Below the pieces are notes generated by a model. That model searched no databases, was not told the DNA's origin, and saw only the letters and a list, made by a program, of their open reading frames with translations. From Chloroflexota bacterium (GTDB taxonomy: Bacteria; Chloroflexota; Dehalococcoidia; Lucifugimonadales; Australimonadaceae), in the NCBI GenBank assembly GCA_027618515.1, contig JAQCEV010000001.1, positions 1 to 64,000 of the forward strand: DNA of 64,000 nt. The letters run 5' to 3'. Positions 17,673 to 28,495 of the stretch are shown here, in pieces (positions within the stretch are counted from its first letter, which is position 1; the number at the start of each line of letters is the position of its first letter). Position numbers and translations under genes: made by a program.

Positions 17673-18608
17673 TTACGAGGCCGCGCCCTTGGGTTCCGCG
17701 ACGGTAAGCTGGTGCATGTACTTGGGGTTCTGTCCCCTAACGATGGGGAAGTAGAGATCCTGGAGCTTGCGCGTCACGGGGCCGATGCCGCCATCGCCGA
17801 CGTTTCGGTAGTCGACGCTGCCGACGCCCTGGATGTGGGCTGCGGTGCCGGTCAGGAAGACTTCTTCAGCGGTGTAGAGCTCGCTGCGGTCGACCGAGCG
17901 CTCTTCGATCTTCATGCCCAACTCCTCGCGAGCAAGGGCGATGACCGTGTCACGGGTGATGCCGGGGAGCACGTTGCTCTCGAGCGATGGTGTGGCGATG
18001 GTGTCGCCATCGACGAAGAAGATGTTCTCGCCGGTGCCTTCGCAGACGTGGCCGTCCATGTTCAGGAGGATGGCTTCGTCGAAGCCCATGGCGATGGCGT
18101 CGGTCTTGGCGAGGATCGAGTTGAGGTAGAGGCCGCTGAGCTTGAAGCGCGGCGGGATCATGGTGTCATCGATGCGGCGATACGAAGCGACCTGGCAACT
18201 GATGGCGCCGTCAGAGTCGATGTAATTACCGAAGGGAACGGCCAGGCACATGAAGCCGTCAGCCAACGATCGGAGGTTGAGGTTCGCGACCTTTTCCTCT
18301 GATTTGAAGGCCATGGGCCGGATGTAGATATCCTGCTGGAAGCCACTACGTTCAACGACTTCGATGGTGATCTGGATCAGCTCATCGATGGTGTAGCCGG
18401 GATCCATCCAGAGCATCTTGCAGCCACGGAGCATACGTTCGTAGTGCTCACGCAGCTTGAACATATACATCTTGCCGTCGGCTTCGTTCCAGTTGCCGCG
18501 GATGCCTTCGAAGGCGCCGGTCCCATAGTGGAGGGCATGCGTCATGATGCCTACCTTCGCATCCTCGAGCGGAACGTATTGTCCGTTGAGGAAAGCCACT
18601 CCAGCCAT
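17673..18608 (-). CDS. ilvE: Branched-chain-amino-acid aminotransferase
   Basis: GTGAFEGIRGNWNE, GSGENIF-like GTGENIFFVDGD, LPGITRDTVI. Confidence 0.93.
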   Translation of the reverse strand: MAGVAFLNGQYVPLEDAKVGIMTHALHYGTGAFEGIRGNWNEADGKMYMFKLREHYERMLRGCKMLWMDPGYTIDELIQITIEVVERSGFQQDIYIRPMAFKSEEKVANLNLRSLADGFMCLAVPFGNYIDSDGAISCQVASYRRIDDTMIPPRFKLSGLYLNSILAKTDAIAMGFDEAILLNMDGHVCEGTGENIFFVDGDTIATPSLESNVLPGITRDTVIALAREELGMKIEERSVDRSELYTAEEVFLTGTAAHIQGVGSVDYRNVGDGGIGPVTRKLQDLYFPIVRGQNPKYMHQLTVAEPKGAAS

Positions 18609-18779
18609 GATGCACACCTCTTGAGTTGGGTGGCCGGGTGCCATGCCTGAAGCACATCACCAAGCCGTCTAGGGATTATCCGAGTCGTCGCCTGGCACTG
18701 TCAACGCGCCAGAGCATTCTCGCGACGTAGAGCAGACCTGCGCTTCAATCTGATACCTTTCCGTTTGTCTTATATAACC

Positions 18780-19160
18780 ATGTTTAATCGTCCGATCTAT
18801 CAGGCCTCAATCGTGTTCCTTTCATTGCTGGCTTTGGCCGGGGGGATAGCGCTGCTTCTCGCCCAGGGTGGGCCGACGGGGGTGGTGATCACCCAGCCCC
18901 CAGAGCGAACAACGTCAAGTGAGGGCACTCCTGAGGTGCAGGTGGCCGGGGAGCCCTCGGATGCGTTGGTGGATATCAATTCGGCGACAGCCAATGAGCT
19001 CGTCGCGCTGCCCGGGGTGGGGCCCGTGTTGTCGGAGCGGATCGTGGCGTACCGGCAGGCGAATGGTCGTTTCGAGCGTGCCGATCAGTTGATGGCGGTC
19101 GCGGGTATCGGGCCTGCGACGTACGAGGCGATCCGTGATCTGATCACGGTGGGTGACTAG
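18780..19160 (+). CDS. comEA: ComEA-like helix-hairpin-helix protein
   Basis: N-terminal TM, DINSATANELVALPGVGPVLSERIVAYR. Confidence 0.9.
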   Translation: MFNRPIYQASIVFLSLLALAGGIALLLAQGGPTGVVITQPPERTTSSEGTPEVQVAGEPSDALVDINSATANELVALPGVGPVLSERIVAYRQANGRFERADQLMAVAGIGPATYEAIRDLITVGD

Positions 19161-19164
19161 CAGG

Positions 19165-21615
19165 ATGCCTCTTGCGTGGGCTGGGCTTGGATGTTCGCTA
19201 GGGTTGTTCTGGGGCGCGGCACATCCCGTCTCGTGGCTGGCAGTTGCATTGCTGTCGATAGCCTTGGCAGGCGGGTACGTGCTCGCGCGGTCAGCGTCGC
19301 TGCGGGTCGGTGGAGTGGCTTTGCTGCTCGCTGGGGCACTGGTGGGCGTGCTGCGAGGCGGCGATGGTCTTCTTGATGGCGCTGAAGGGCTGGTCGCGCA
19401 CCACGGCGATGGGGTGACTATCACGGGGACGGTCGTGGGCACGCCGGAGGCGATCGGTACGCGGGTGCGTCTGACGTTGGACGTGGAGAGCGTCCGCACG
19501 CCCGACCGACGAACGCCCAGCGGAGTCGATTGGCCAGTGGACGCACGCGCGGTCGTTTGGGTGGGACGCGATATCGCGCCGCTCCCCGGTCGGGCGTTCC
19601 CATTCCTGGCACACGGCGATCTGGTGACGGTCGTGGGGAAACTCGGGGCTCCTGAGGCGATCGGCGTTTTCGATTATCCAGAGCATCTGGCGGCACGGGG
19701 TATCAGCGATGTGCTGACGCTGGGGCGCGTGGCAGCCGTTGAGGCAAGGGATGGCGGCGGGCTGATGGGGACGGTTCATGGCTGGCGACGCAGTTTGGCG
19801 GGCGCAGTGGAGCGGCACGTTCCAGAGCCGCAGGCGGCGGTGGTGAATGCCCTGACCTTGGGGTTGCGTGGAGGAATAACGCCCGAGGTCAACGAAGCGT
19901 TCAGGACTTCAGGGTTGTCACATCTGCTGGCGGTCTCGGGTCTCCACGTGGGCGTGCTGTTGGCGATGGTGCTTGGGGTGTCGGCACGCGTGATCGGAAG
20001 GCACCGGTTGGTATACCTGTTGCCACCGCTGGTGCTGCTGTGGGCGTAGGTCCTGCTAGCGGGTGCGCCGCCTTCAGCGATCCGGGCGGGCCTCATGGGG
20101 TCAGTGTTGCTGCTGGCACTGGGTACGGGTCGGGCTGCTGTGCCGGTGAATGCGCTGGGGCTGACGGTGGTGCTGGTGCTGATGCTGGATCCCGCGACGC
20201 TTTGGGATCGAGCGTTTCAGATGAGTGCGGCAGCGATGGCGGGGGTGCTCTTGATGGGGTTACCGCTAGCGAACCGGGCGTTCCGCTTGGGCAGGGGGCG
20301 GGCGATGTGGGCGCAACTGGCGAGCACGTTCCTGCTGGCGCCGTTGGCCGTATCGCTGGGCGCCGTGGCTGGGTCGATGCCATTGGTGGCGTTCAATTTC
20401 GGACAGATCCCTCTGCTGAGTATCCCCGCGACGCTGATCGCGATGCCATTGGTGGCGCCGTTGTTGGTGATGGGGTTGCTGACGGGCCTGGTGGGGTTGG
20501 CAGTGCCGCCGTTGGCGCCGGTGGTTGGCCTGGTACCGGCGGGTTTCGGCGGGCTGCTGGTGGCGCTCGCTGAGGCGACGGCAGCGGTGCCCCGAGCAAC
20601 GGTTGAAACGAGCGTGTCGGTGGAGTGGGTGTGGAGCGGGTACGCAGCGCTGGCTATCGTGGCAGCGGTCGTGTATCGGGAGTGGTGGTTGCCCAACGCC
20701 CGCGAGTTTGGCGCGGTGGTCTGGCGCGGGCCGCAACGTCGTGCAGCAACGCTGGCCATGATTTGTGCGTTCGCGGTGCTGGCGGCATGGCCGTGGGCGG
20801 CGTTGGCATTCGACGAGGGCGACGGGCTGCTGCACGTGTACTTCTTGGACGTGGGCCAGGGAGATGCGACGTTGATCGTGGGGCCGTCGGGGCACAGCGT
20901 GTTGATCGACGGGGGCCGCGATCCGCGTCAGACGATCAACTCGATCGACCGGCTGCTACCGGACGGCGGTGTGGTTATCGACGTGGGAGTACTGACGCAC
21001 CCCGACGCGGATCACGCGAACGGGGTGCTGGAGTTGGCGAGTAGGGGCAGGTTCGGCACTTTGCTGGTGGCGCATGCCATTGATGACGCAGGGCAGCGAA
21101 AGCTAGATGCGTTTCGTGCGACGGGCGCGACTGTGGGGGCGGCGGTCAGCGGTACGGTGGTCGATCTGGGCGACGGGGTCGTGTTGGACATCCTGTACCC
21201 GCCCGATCCTCCGGTGTCGGGGACGGGTGCCGACGTGAACAACAATAGTGTTGCGGCGATGCTGTCGTGGCGAGAGGCGTCGGTGTTGTTCACGGGTGAT
21301 CTGCACGTGGAGGGCGAGGGGATACTGCTAAGTCTGGCGGGGGAGGTAGACGCGGACGTGTTGCAGGTGGGGCATCACGGGTCTGCAACGTCTAGCTCGG
21401 CGGCGTTCCTTGACGCGGTGTCGCCTATGGCCGCAGTGATTTCGGTGGGCGAGAACAATCCGTTCGGCCACCCGGCTGAGGAGGTCGTGGAGCGGTTACG
21501 GGAGTACACCACTCCGGGGGCGCTGTTCAACACGGCTCAGGGTGGGACGGTGGAGGTGTTCACCGATGGCACTCGTTGGTTCTCAACCAAGGCGGCGGCG
21601 TGGGATATCGAGTAG
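19165..21615 (+). pseudogene. comEC: ComEC/Rec2 DNA-uptake channel split by an in-frame TAG at 20047-20049
   Basis: ORF 19153..20049 (competence domain, GLSHLLAVSGLHVGVLLAM) and ORF 20095..21615 (rest of channel plus metallo-beta-lactamase domain VYFLDVGQGDATLIV, THPDADHANG, VGHHGS) are in the same frame; VLLAGAPPSAIRAGLM follows the stop. Confidence 0.85.
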
Positions 21616-21684
21616 TGTCGACGCAGGGGGTCAGGAATGCCGTTGGTATACTGACGGCACCCCATTCATATAGGACGGTTCCAT

Positions 21685-22410
21685 TTGACGACGCGCATCG
21701 ATGGCAGATCTTTCGACGAACTTCGACCTACGACCATCACGTTGGACTACCAGGAGTTCGCTGAGGGATCGGTGCTGGTGGAGGTCGGAAAGACGCGGGT
21801 CATCTGCGCGGCGAGCATCGAGGAACGGGTGCCACCTTTCATGCGAGGCCAGGGCAAAGGCTGGATCACCGCAGAGTATGGGATGCTCCCACGCTCAACG
21901 CTCTCCCGCATCAACCGTGAGCGGAGTGCGAAGGGTGGACGGACGATGGAGATTCAGCGATTGATCGGCCGGTCACTCCGCGCGGTAACGCAGCTCGACA
22001 AGGTGGGAGAGCGGACGATCACCTTGGATTGCGATGTGCTGCAGGCCGACGGTGGGACGCGAACGGCGTCGATCACGGGCGCGTACGTTGCGCTGTACCA
22101 GGCGTTCTTGGGCCTGGTACGCAAGGGGGCGTTGCATCACGTGCCGCTAAGCTCTTCTATCGCGGCTACCAGCGTTGGGCTGGTAGGCGATGAGGTGCTG
22201 CTGGACCTCTGCTACGACGAGGATTTCAAGGCGAACGTTGACTGCAACGTTGTGATGACGGAGCAGGGTGAGTTCGTCGAGGTACAGAGCACCGGCGAGG
22301 AGCATCCGTTCTCCCGGGCAGCGTTGGATCAGATGTTGGGGCTGGCCGAGGCTGGCATCCAGCAATTGACCGTTATCCAAAAAGAAGCGATCGCGGCGCT
22401 AAGCCGGTAA
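21685..22410 (+). CDS. rph: Ribonuclease PH
   Basis: [62 protein letters not shown] start. Confidence 0.95.
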   Translation: MTTRIDGRSFDELRPTTITLDYQEFAEGSVLVEVGKTRVICAASIEERVPPFMRGQGKGWITAEYGMLPRSTLSRINRERSAKGGRTMEIQRLIGRSLRAVTQLDKVGERTITLDCDVLQADGGTRTASITGAYVALYQAFLGLVRKGALHHVPLSSSIAATSVGLVGDEVLLDLCYDEDFKANVDCNVVMTEQGEFVEVQSTGEEHPFSRAALDQMLGLAEAGIQQLTVIQKEAIAALSR

Positions 22411-22568
22411 GCGTTGGCGTGAGGCCGAACGGCGAACCGTTCACGCCGTTGCTCCGTAGTTATGGTGAATCAACCCACCATTGGGGCGCATCCAATCAGG
22501 GCGTGCGTCCTGTTGGGCCGGAAGCTCCATCGGACCGACGCAGAATCTTCCACCACGGAACTCCATTG

Positions 22569-23681
22569 ATGAATATTCGAAAACTTGCGCTCGCTTCTCT
22601 CACGGTGATCTCCCTGCTGGCTGCGGCATGCAGCAGCGGTGACCCAACGCCCACAGCGGGCTCGACAGCAACGGCGACTCCGACTGCGGCGAGCACGTCG
22701 TCCCCGAACCAGTCAGTCCCGGCGGGGTTCCCTGATATCGCGAGCGTGGTCGAGCGGGTCGCCCCAGCAGTGGTCCAAATCATCGCGACTACGCAGGAGC
22801 AGAACATCTTCGGTCAAACGACGGATTCGACCTCGCAGGGATCGGGCGTGTTTTTCAGCGAAGAGGGTTATCTGCTGACGAACAACCACGTAGTAGAAGG
22901 CGCGACGAGCGTACGTGTTGTGTTGGCCAGCCGTGAGCGAGTAGACGCTGAGATCATCGGGTTAGACCCCGAGGCGGATCTGGCCGTGCTCAAGATCGAC
23001 CCCAACGACGTCGAGGAGCTTGTGATCGCCAAACTGGGCGATACGGACGCGATGCGGATCGGCGATTGGGTGATCGCGATCGGTAGCCCGCTAGGCTACG
23101 AAGGCTCAGTGACGGTGGGGATCGTGAGCGCGAAGGGTCGTTCGCTAGTGCTGGAGCAGAACGCGCCAGCACTACATGACTTGGTGCAGACCGATGCGGT
23201 CATCAACCCTGGTAACAGTGGAGGGCCGCTGCTGAATCTGGCCGGTGAGGTCATCGGCATCAATACGGCGATCATCCGCGGTTTGATCGGCAACAACCAG
23301 GAGGCCGAGGGCATCGGTTTCTCCGTGAGCATGGGTACTGCGATCCCGGTCTCTCGGCAACTCATCGAGAATGGCCGAGTGATCCGGCCACGCATCGGCG
23401 TGACCATCGAAGACGTGACGCCCGTGAATGCGGCGGAGCGTGGGCTGTCCGTCCACGAGGGTGTTCTGGTTCTGGGCGTGGTTTCGGGTGGCCCCGCTGA
23501 CCGAGCAGGGATCGAGACCAACGATGTGATCGTTATGGTGGACGACTCCCCGGTGAGTTCGACGACCGAGTTGGTGCGCCTGCTGCTCAATGGGTACAAA
23601 GTAGGCGACACGATACACATGGCGGTCGTCCGCTCCGCAGTCACCTTGACCTTCGACATCACCCTCGAAGAAGTTTCGTAA
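22569..23681 (+). CDS. HtrA/DegP-type S1C serine protease lipoprotein
   Basis: Lipobox LLAAAC, catalytic NPGNSGGPLLNLAG, PDZ-like C-terminus; start MNIRKLA at 22569. Confidence 0.92.
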   Translation: MNIRKLALASLTVISLLAAACSSGDPTPTAGSTATATPTAASTSSPNQSVPAGFPDIASVVERVAPAVVQIIATTQEQNIFGQTTDSTSQGSGVFFSEEGYLLTNNHVVEGATSVRVVLASRERVDAEIIGLDPEADLAVLKIDPNDVEELVIAKLGDTDAMRIGDWVIAIGSPLGYEGSVTVGIVSAKGRSLVLEQNAPALHDLVQTDAVINPGNSGGPLLNLAGEVIGINTAIIRGLIGNNQEAEGIGFSVSMGTAIPVSRQLIENGRVIRPRIGVTIEDVTPVNAAERGLSVHEGVLVLGVVSGGPADRAGIETNDVIVMVDDSPVSSTTELVRLLLNGYKVGDTIHMAVVRSAVTLTFDITLEEVS

Positions 23682-23760
23682 GCGGCGTAGCCGTGACTCA
23701 CGCCGGGCGTGTTCAGGCCCTGCGCGCGAACGTCAATAGACGGCTGTCCCCGGAGTAGGG

Positions 23761-24180
23761 CTAGAGGCCGTGGGCGTACATGCGGGTGGGCGCGAGCAGG
23801 ATGGCGACGCGCTTCTGCTCGGCCATGACAGCGTCGTACTCATCCCAGTTGGGGTGTTCTTTGCCAGCACTGGCTCGATAGACGTCTCTCAACGTGGCTC
23901 GCAACGTGTCAGCGTCGGAGTTGTGTGCGCCAACGACTTGGGCGTCGCCGTCGAGGACAGCGTAGACCCGCAAGTCAGGGGACATGACCATCATGGCGCA
24001 CCGAGGGTCGCGCAGGAGGTTGGCGTACTTGGCGTTGCGTTGGCGCGTGGTGAAGGCGAGGGCATCGCCGACACGACCGACGGTGACGAGGCTCATCTGC
24101 TGGCGACCGTCGCGCCTATACGTGCTGAAGTTCACGACTTGGTTCTGGGCCAACAGCGGCGTTAGGTCATCGATGTTCAT
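23761..24180 (-). CDS. PPOX-class F420-dependent/FMN-binding oxidoreductase
   Basis: VNFSTYRRDGRQQMSLVTVGRVGDALAFTTRQRNAKYANLLRDPRCAMMV. Confidence 0.85.
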   Translation of the reverse strand: MNIDDLTPLLAQNQVVNFSTYRRDGRQQMSLVTVGRVGDALAFTTRQRNAKYANLLRDPRCAMMVMSPDLRVYAVLDGDAQVVGAHNSDADTLRATLRDVYRASAGKEHPNWDEYDAVMAEQKRVAILLAPTRMYAHGL

Positions 24181-24334
24181 TGAGTACTCCCTGGGAACGT
24201 AGGTCGAGGCTAGGCGCGGTCGGGTGAACCTGTCAACGCGGGGGAATCGGCTGAACGAGAGGGCGGGCCATCGCTTTAGGGTGAGCGGTGTTCTACCATT
24301 GCGTTGAGCCCTGAACCTATAGCCGGAGCGATAC

Positions 24335-25690
24335 GTGACCGACCCAACCGACGAAGCGACTTCTGAGGCGACCCCAGAACGCCGACGACCCCGCTTCTTC
24401 TACGGTTGGACTATCGTGGCATCTAGCGTTGCAACGAATACGCTCCTCTCGGCGGCTTACTTCCAAGGTTTCAGCGTCTTGTTCCTGCCCATCGAAAGCG
24501 CGTTCGGTTGGCCTCGATGGGTGATCTCCGCTGCGTTCAGCATGAGGCAGCTTGAGTCTGGTGTGGCCAGTCCGTTCATCGGTTTCATGCTCGTGCGGAT
24601 GACGGCTCGGTCCATGATCCTGTGGAGCGGGATAATTACGGGCTTGGGGTTGATCGGGCTGGGCATGATCAACGGCTTGTTCACCTTCTTCTTGTTCTTC
24701 TTCATCGTTTCTCTGGGGGCTTCAGGGGCGAGTCACGCGGTAACGTGGCCGGTGCTGATCGCTCGGTGGTTCCGGCGCAAGCGTGGTATGGCGATGGGCT
24801 TCGCGGTGATGGGGCCGATCTTCGGGTCGCCGTTCCTGCTGCTCAACACGTCGTTGGAGGAGTCGTTCGGGTGGCGTGCAGTGTTGATCGGCTACGGCGT
24901 TGTGGTGATCGTGGGCATCTCGTTGATCAGCATGCTGATCAGCAACACACCAGAGGAGCACGGGCTTCATCCCGATGGCGATGAGCCGAAGGACGAGGCG
25001 GAATCGGAGGTGATGCGATCGCGCACACGGGCGGACTCCGGGCTATCAGTTCACGACGTGCTGCACACCCGGGAGTTCTGGTTGCTTGTGGCTTACATGG
25101 GTGGCATGTTCATAGTGAATTCGGGGATCCACGGGCATCAAATCCCCTATCTGATCTTGGATCGCGGCTTTTCGCCGACCGAAGCAGCATTGTCCGTGAC
25201 GCTGGTCTTCCTGTTCAGTGCGATCGGTCGCATGGGTGGTGGGATAATCATGGATCGCTCCGACTATCGATTCGTGCTGGCGGTGATGGCCACGGTCATG
25301 GGTTTTTCAATCCTGTACCTGCAAGTGGCCGAGCCCAGCACGGTGTTCGGTGCGATGCCCTTCATCGTGATGTTCGGGGTTGGCTTCGGCAGCATGATTC
25401 CCATCCGAGGGACGTTGGGCAGCATGATGTTCGGGTTGCGGTCGCTGGGGCCGGTGATCGGCATGATGCAGGGCGGGGCCGTCGCAGCCGGGGTCTTTGG
25501 GCCGATCTACCTCGGGGTGATGTTCGACGTGAACGGCTCATACCGTGAGGCGATGTGGGGCTTGGTGGTCATCAGCTTCGTGATGGCGCCGATGGCGTTC
25601 CTGATGTCGTCGCCAAAGTACCTGCGCGACCGCAAGGCTCAAGCGGGCGAGGACGCCTCGGCCGCCGCAGACTCTGCCAGGCCCGGATAA
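24335..25690 (+). CDS. MFS transporter
   Basis: 12-TM-like sequence, monocarboxylate-type (FYGWTIVASSV...). Confidence 0.9.
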   Translation: MTDPTDEATSEATPERRRPRFFYGWTIVASSVATNTLLSAAYFQGFSVLFLPIESAFGWPRWVISAAFSMRQLESGVASPFIGFMLVRMTARSMILWSGIITGLGLIGLGMINGLFTFFLFFFIVSLGASGASHAVTWPVLIARWFRRKRGMAMGFAVMGPIFGSPFLLLNTSLEESFGWRAVLIGYGVVVIVGISLISMLISNTPEEHGLHPDGDEPKDEAESEVMRSRTRADSGLSVHDVLHTREFWLLVAYMGGMFIVNSGIHGHQIPYLILDRGFSPTEAALSVTLVFLFSAIGRMGGGIIMDRSDYRFVLAVMATVMGFSILYLQVAEPSTVFGAMPFIVMFGVGFGSMIPIRGTLGSMMFGLRSLGPVIGMMQGGAVAAGVFGPIYLGVMFDVNGSYREAMWGLVVISFVMAPMAFLMSSPKYLRDRKAQAGEDASAAADSARPG

Positions 25691-25704
25691 CGTACGATAT
25701 TGCT

Positions 25705-25968
25705 GTGAAAGAGATCTTTGGCAATTGGACGGGCGTGATCGGGGTCATCGGCGTGATCGCGTTCGTGATCTTCGGCTTGCCCATCACACCGGGCTGGCTG
25801 AGTTGGCCGTGCCTTGGGATCGCGGTCATGGCCCTCGGTCGCCTGATCGTCGTGGGCGACCGCCACCACCAAAAAGTGTCGGATCATCTGGATATGGACA
25901 ACGACGAGGCCGCTGACGGCAGAGCGCAGCGGATCCGGGATCTGCTGGGCGAGGACAGGCGTCCCTAG
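25705..25968 (+). CDS. Small membrane protein, unknown
   Basis: GTG start; MKEIFGNWTGVIGVIGVIAFVIFGLPITPG. Confidence 0.5.
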   Translation: MKEIFGNWTGVIGVIGVIAFVIFGLPITPGWLSWPCLGIAVMALGRLIVVGDRHHQKVSDHLDMDNDEAADGRAQRIRDLLGEDRRP

Positions 25969-25977
25969 TCGGATCGG

Positions 25978-27576
25978 CTAGTCGAAGACGGTCTTGGAGT
26001 AGGGCTCAACGTCGACGAAGGTCTCGATGACGCTGGGGCCATCCAACGCGAGACCCCACCTGATGGCGTCCGCCAATTCATCTTGGTTGCGCACAGCGCG
26101 CACCGGCACGCCGAAGTAGTGGGCGGGCGGCTCGAGGGCTTCGCCAAGCACAGCCGCTGACTCCGGGTTGCCCAGTCTTTCCTGCTTGACCTTCATGAGC
26201 CCGAGCCAGCCGTCGTTCAGGACGATGATGGGGACGCATAGTCCCAGGCGTCGCACCGTCGCGAGCTCACCCGCTGTCATCTGAAAGCCACCGTCGCCGA
26301 CGATGCCGACGACCTGCCGGTCGGAGCGCGCGAGTTTGGCCGCGTAGGCCGAAGGCATGCCGTAGCCCATAGATGACCAACCATTGGTGGCAACCGCAGT
26401 GTGCGGTAGGTCGGTCTGCCACTGGGTGGCGATCTGGTGCGTGTGGGCGCCCACGTCATAGGTGAGGACCGCGTCGTCAGCGAGTTCGGCGCGCAGCACG
26501 TCGAGCACGTGGTGCGTGGCGAGCTTGGTGCTGGCGGGCCGTAGGTTTTCGTGGAGAGTCTTGCGGTGGGCAGCCCAAGAGTCACGATCCCACGCGTTCT
26601 CGACGGTCGGCAGGTCGGCCAATCGGGTGACGATGGCATCGATGTCACCGACGGCCTCGTAGGCAACGATGGCGTGAGTGCCAGGCTGCACGGGCTCAGT
26701 GCTGAGGTGCACGACCGGGGTTTCGCCCAGCCAGTCTTCGTAGTCGATCTCGATGGGGTCGAAGCCAACGGCGATCACCAGGTCTGCCTGATCCATCATG
26801 CGTTTGACGTCGGTGCGACGCGCGCGGCCCATGACTCCGAGCGCCGCGGGGTGCGACTCAGGCAGGAATCCTTTGGCGTGGAGCGTGGTGACGAAGGGCA
26901 CCTGCTGCTTGTCGATGAACTGAAGCAAGGCCTCAGGGGCCTTGGCACGCGTGAACGTGAGGCCAGTAACGACGAGGGGGCGCTCAGCGGTGCGTAGGGC
27001 GGCTTCGACGCGCTCGCTCATGTCAGAGGGAGGTGGAGGAACGGGGGCGGGGACGAGGGCATCTAGGGGAGACTCGGTGGCTTCCGCGACACCGACGTCT
27101 TCGGGGAAGTCGAGGTGGATGGGGCCGGGCGGCTCAGCGACGGCTTCACTCAGGGCGCGCGCTAGTGTTTCAGCCACGTGGCCTTCCTCGATCAGGTAGG
27201 TAGCTTTGGTGAGTGGTGCGAAGAGCGCTTGGTGGTCGATGAACATCTGGGTGCGTCGGCCGTACTGGGCGCGCACGTAGTTGCAGGTGATGGCGATGAC
27301 GGGAGAGCGGTCTAGGTAGGCACCACCGACGCCGGTGGTGAGGTTTGTCGCGCCGGGGCCGACGGTGGAGACACAGACGCCGGGGATGCCGGTGAGCCGA
27401 CCAGCCGCCTCAGCCATGAAGCCAGCGGACGTTTCGCTGGCGGTGAGGACGAAGTCGACGGTGTCGCTCTGGCGTAGGGCTTCGATGAGGGGGAGGACGG
27501 GGCCGGAGGGGACGCCGAACACCCAGCGCACGCCTGCGCGCTCCAGCATACGGACGGTTAGTTCGACGTTGTTCAC
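25978..27576 (-). CDS. Thiamine-diphosphate-dependent enzyme (acetolactate synthase large-subunit-like)
   Basis: GPGATNLTTGVGGAYLDRSPVIAIT; GDGGFQMTAGELATV...IVLNDGWLGLMK. Confidence 0.88.
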   Translation of the reverse strand: MNNVELTVRMLERAGVRWVFGVPSGPVLPLIEALRQSDTVDFVLTASETSAGFMAEAAGRLTGIPGVCVSTVGPGATNLTTGVGGAYLDRSPVIAITCNYVRAQYGRRTQMFIDHQALFAPLTKATYLIEEGHVAETLARALSEAVAEPPGPIHLDFPEDVGVAEATESPLDALVPAPVPPPPSDMSERVEAALRTAERPLVVTGLTFTRAKAPEALLQFIDKQQVPFVTTLHAKGFLPESHPAALGVMGRARRTDVKRMMDQADLVIAVGFDPIEIDYEDWLGETPVVHLSTEPVQPGTHAIVAYEAVGDIDAIVTRLADLPTVENAWDRDSWAAHRKTLHENLRPASTKLATHHVLDVLRAELADDAVLTYDVGAHTHQIATQWQTDLPHTAVATNGWSSMGYGMPSAYAAKLARSDRQVVGIVGDGGFQMTAGELATVRRLGLCVPIIVLNDGWLGLMKVKQERLGNPESAAVLGEALEPPAHYFGVPVRAVRNQDELADAIRWGLALDGPSVIETFVDVEPYSKTVFD

Positions 27577-27578
27577 GA

Positions 27579-28382
27579 TTACGTACCTAGGTGGACGGGG
27601 TCCACTGCTTGCTGGACGGTTCGGATGATGGACATGGCGGTGAGCTTGCCCGTCTTGGGGTTCTCACTGGGGATGTTTTCGAGATGCAGCCGCATGAGGC
27701 CGAACTCGCCTTCGACCTCGATGTCATGGCAGTTGCGCGTGAGGCCAGGCACGGCGATGACCTTGAGGATGGTGCGATCCGGGCCTATGCCAGCGAAGCT
27801 GACGGCGGCAGAGATGTTGAGGTTGGCGGGGAAGCCCGCGCAGGCGTCAGTGGCGGAGCCAGAGAAGACCTCGGTCTCCTCGGTGAGCGCCCAGAGGTCG
27901 ATGTTGTTGTTCACGATGTGCGGCGCGCCATCCAGTGCGGCGGGGCCTTTGCGGGAGACCATCGTCACGTGGTCGATCTCGCCGACCGAGGCGGACTTGA
28001 TGCCGTCGAGCCCGATGATGGCGCCGGAGGGCATGAGGAGGCGGCAGCCGGTTTCACGTGAGCGCGCCATGATCTCGGGGTGCGCGACGAGGGCACCGAT
28101 GCTGATGAGCATGAGGTCTTTACCAGCGTCGAACACAGCAGCGGCGAGTTCGGGTACGACATGACCACCGGCGGCCTCGATGATGAGGTCAGACGCGGCG
28201 ATGAGGTCGGTTTGGCTCAAGAGTGGCCAGTCGTGCTGGAGCGATGCGAGGAATTCTCGCGCTGGCGCTTCCGTGCGGGCGGAGACGCCCGCGACTTCGA
28301 CGTTGATCTGCCCAGCGTCGGCCGCTTTGAGGATGGCTTTGCCGATGGCTCCGCAGCCGACGATCCCGATGCGTGTGGTCAT
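27579..28382 (-). CDS. L-aspartate dehydrogenase family protein
   Basis: RIGIVGCGAIGKAILKA; GSATDACAGFPANLNISAAVSFAGIG. Confidence 0.85.
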   Translation of the reverse strand: MTTRIGIVGCGAIGKAILKAADAGQINVEVAGVSARTEAPAREFLASLQHDWPLLSQTDLIAASDLIIEAAGGHVVPELAAAVFDAGKDLMLISIGALVAHPEIMARSRETGCRLLMPSGAIIGLDGIKSASVGEIDHVTMVSRKGPAALDGAPHIVNNNIDLWALTEETEVFSGSATDACAGFPANLNISAAVSFAGIGPDRTILKVIAVPGLTRNCHDIEVEGEFGLMRLHLENIPSENPKTGKLTAMSIIRTVQQAVDPVHLGT

Positions 28383-28413
28383 TTCTCCCTCTTCTCCCGA
28401 GTGAACCCTACAA

Positions 28414-28441
28414 GTAGGGGCGACCGGTTGGTCGCCCCTAC
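28414..28441. repeat. Perfect palindrome GTAGGGGCGACC-GGTT-GGTCGCCCCTAC
   Basis: 12-bp perfect arms with a 4-nt loop in an intergenic gap. Confidence 0.85.
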
Positions 28442-28495
28442 TCACCTTCAGGTTGGATCTAGGCTAGTTAGGCAAAAGCGTGGTGCTTTCGGGGG

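Noticed and set aside
17670-18302. 210-aa + strand ORF
   Set aside because: Antisense shadow of ilvE.
22419-22568. Upstream extension of the HtrA ORF
   Set aside because: The lipoprotein signal peptide begins at ATG 22569; upstream residues do not look like a signal or domain.
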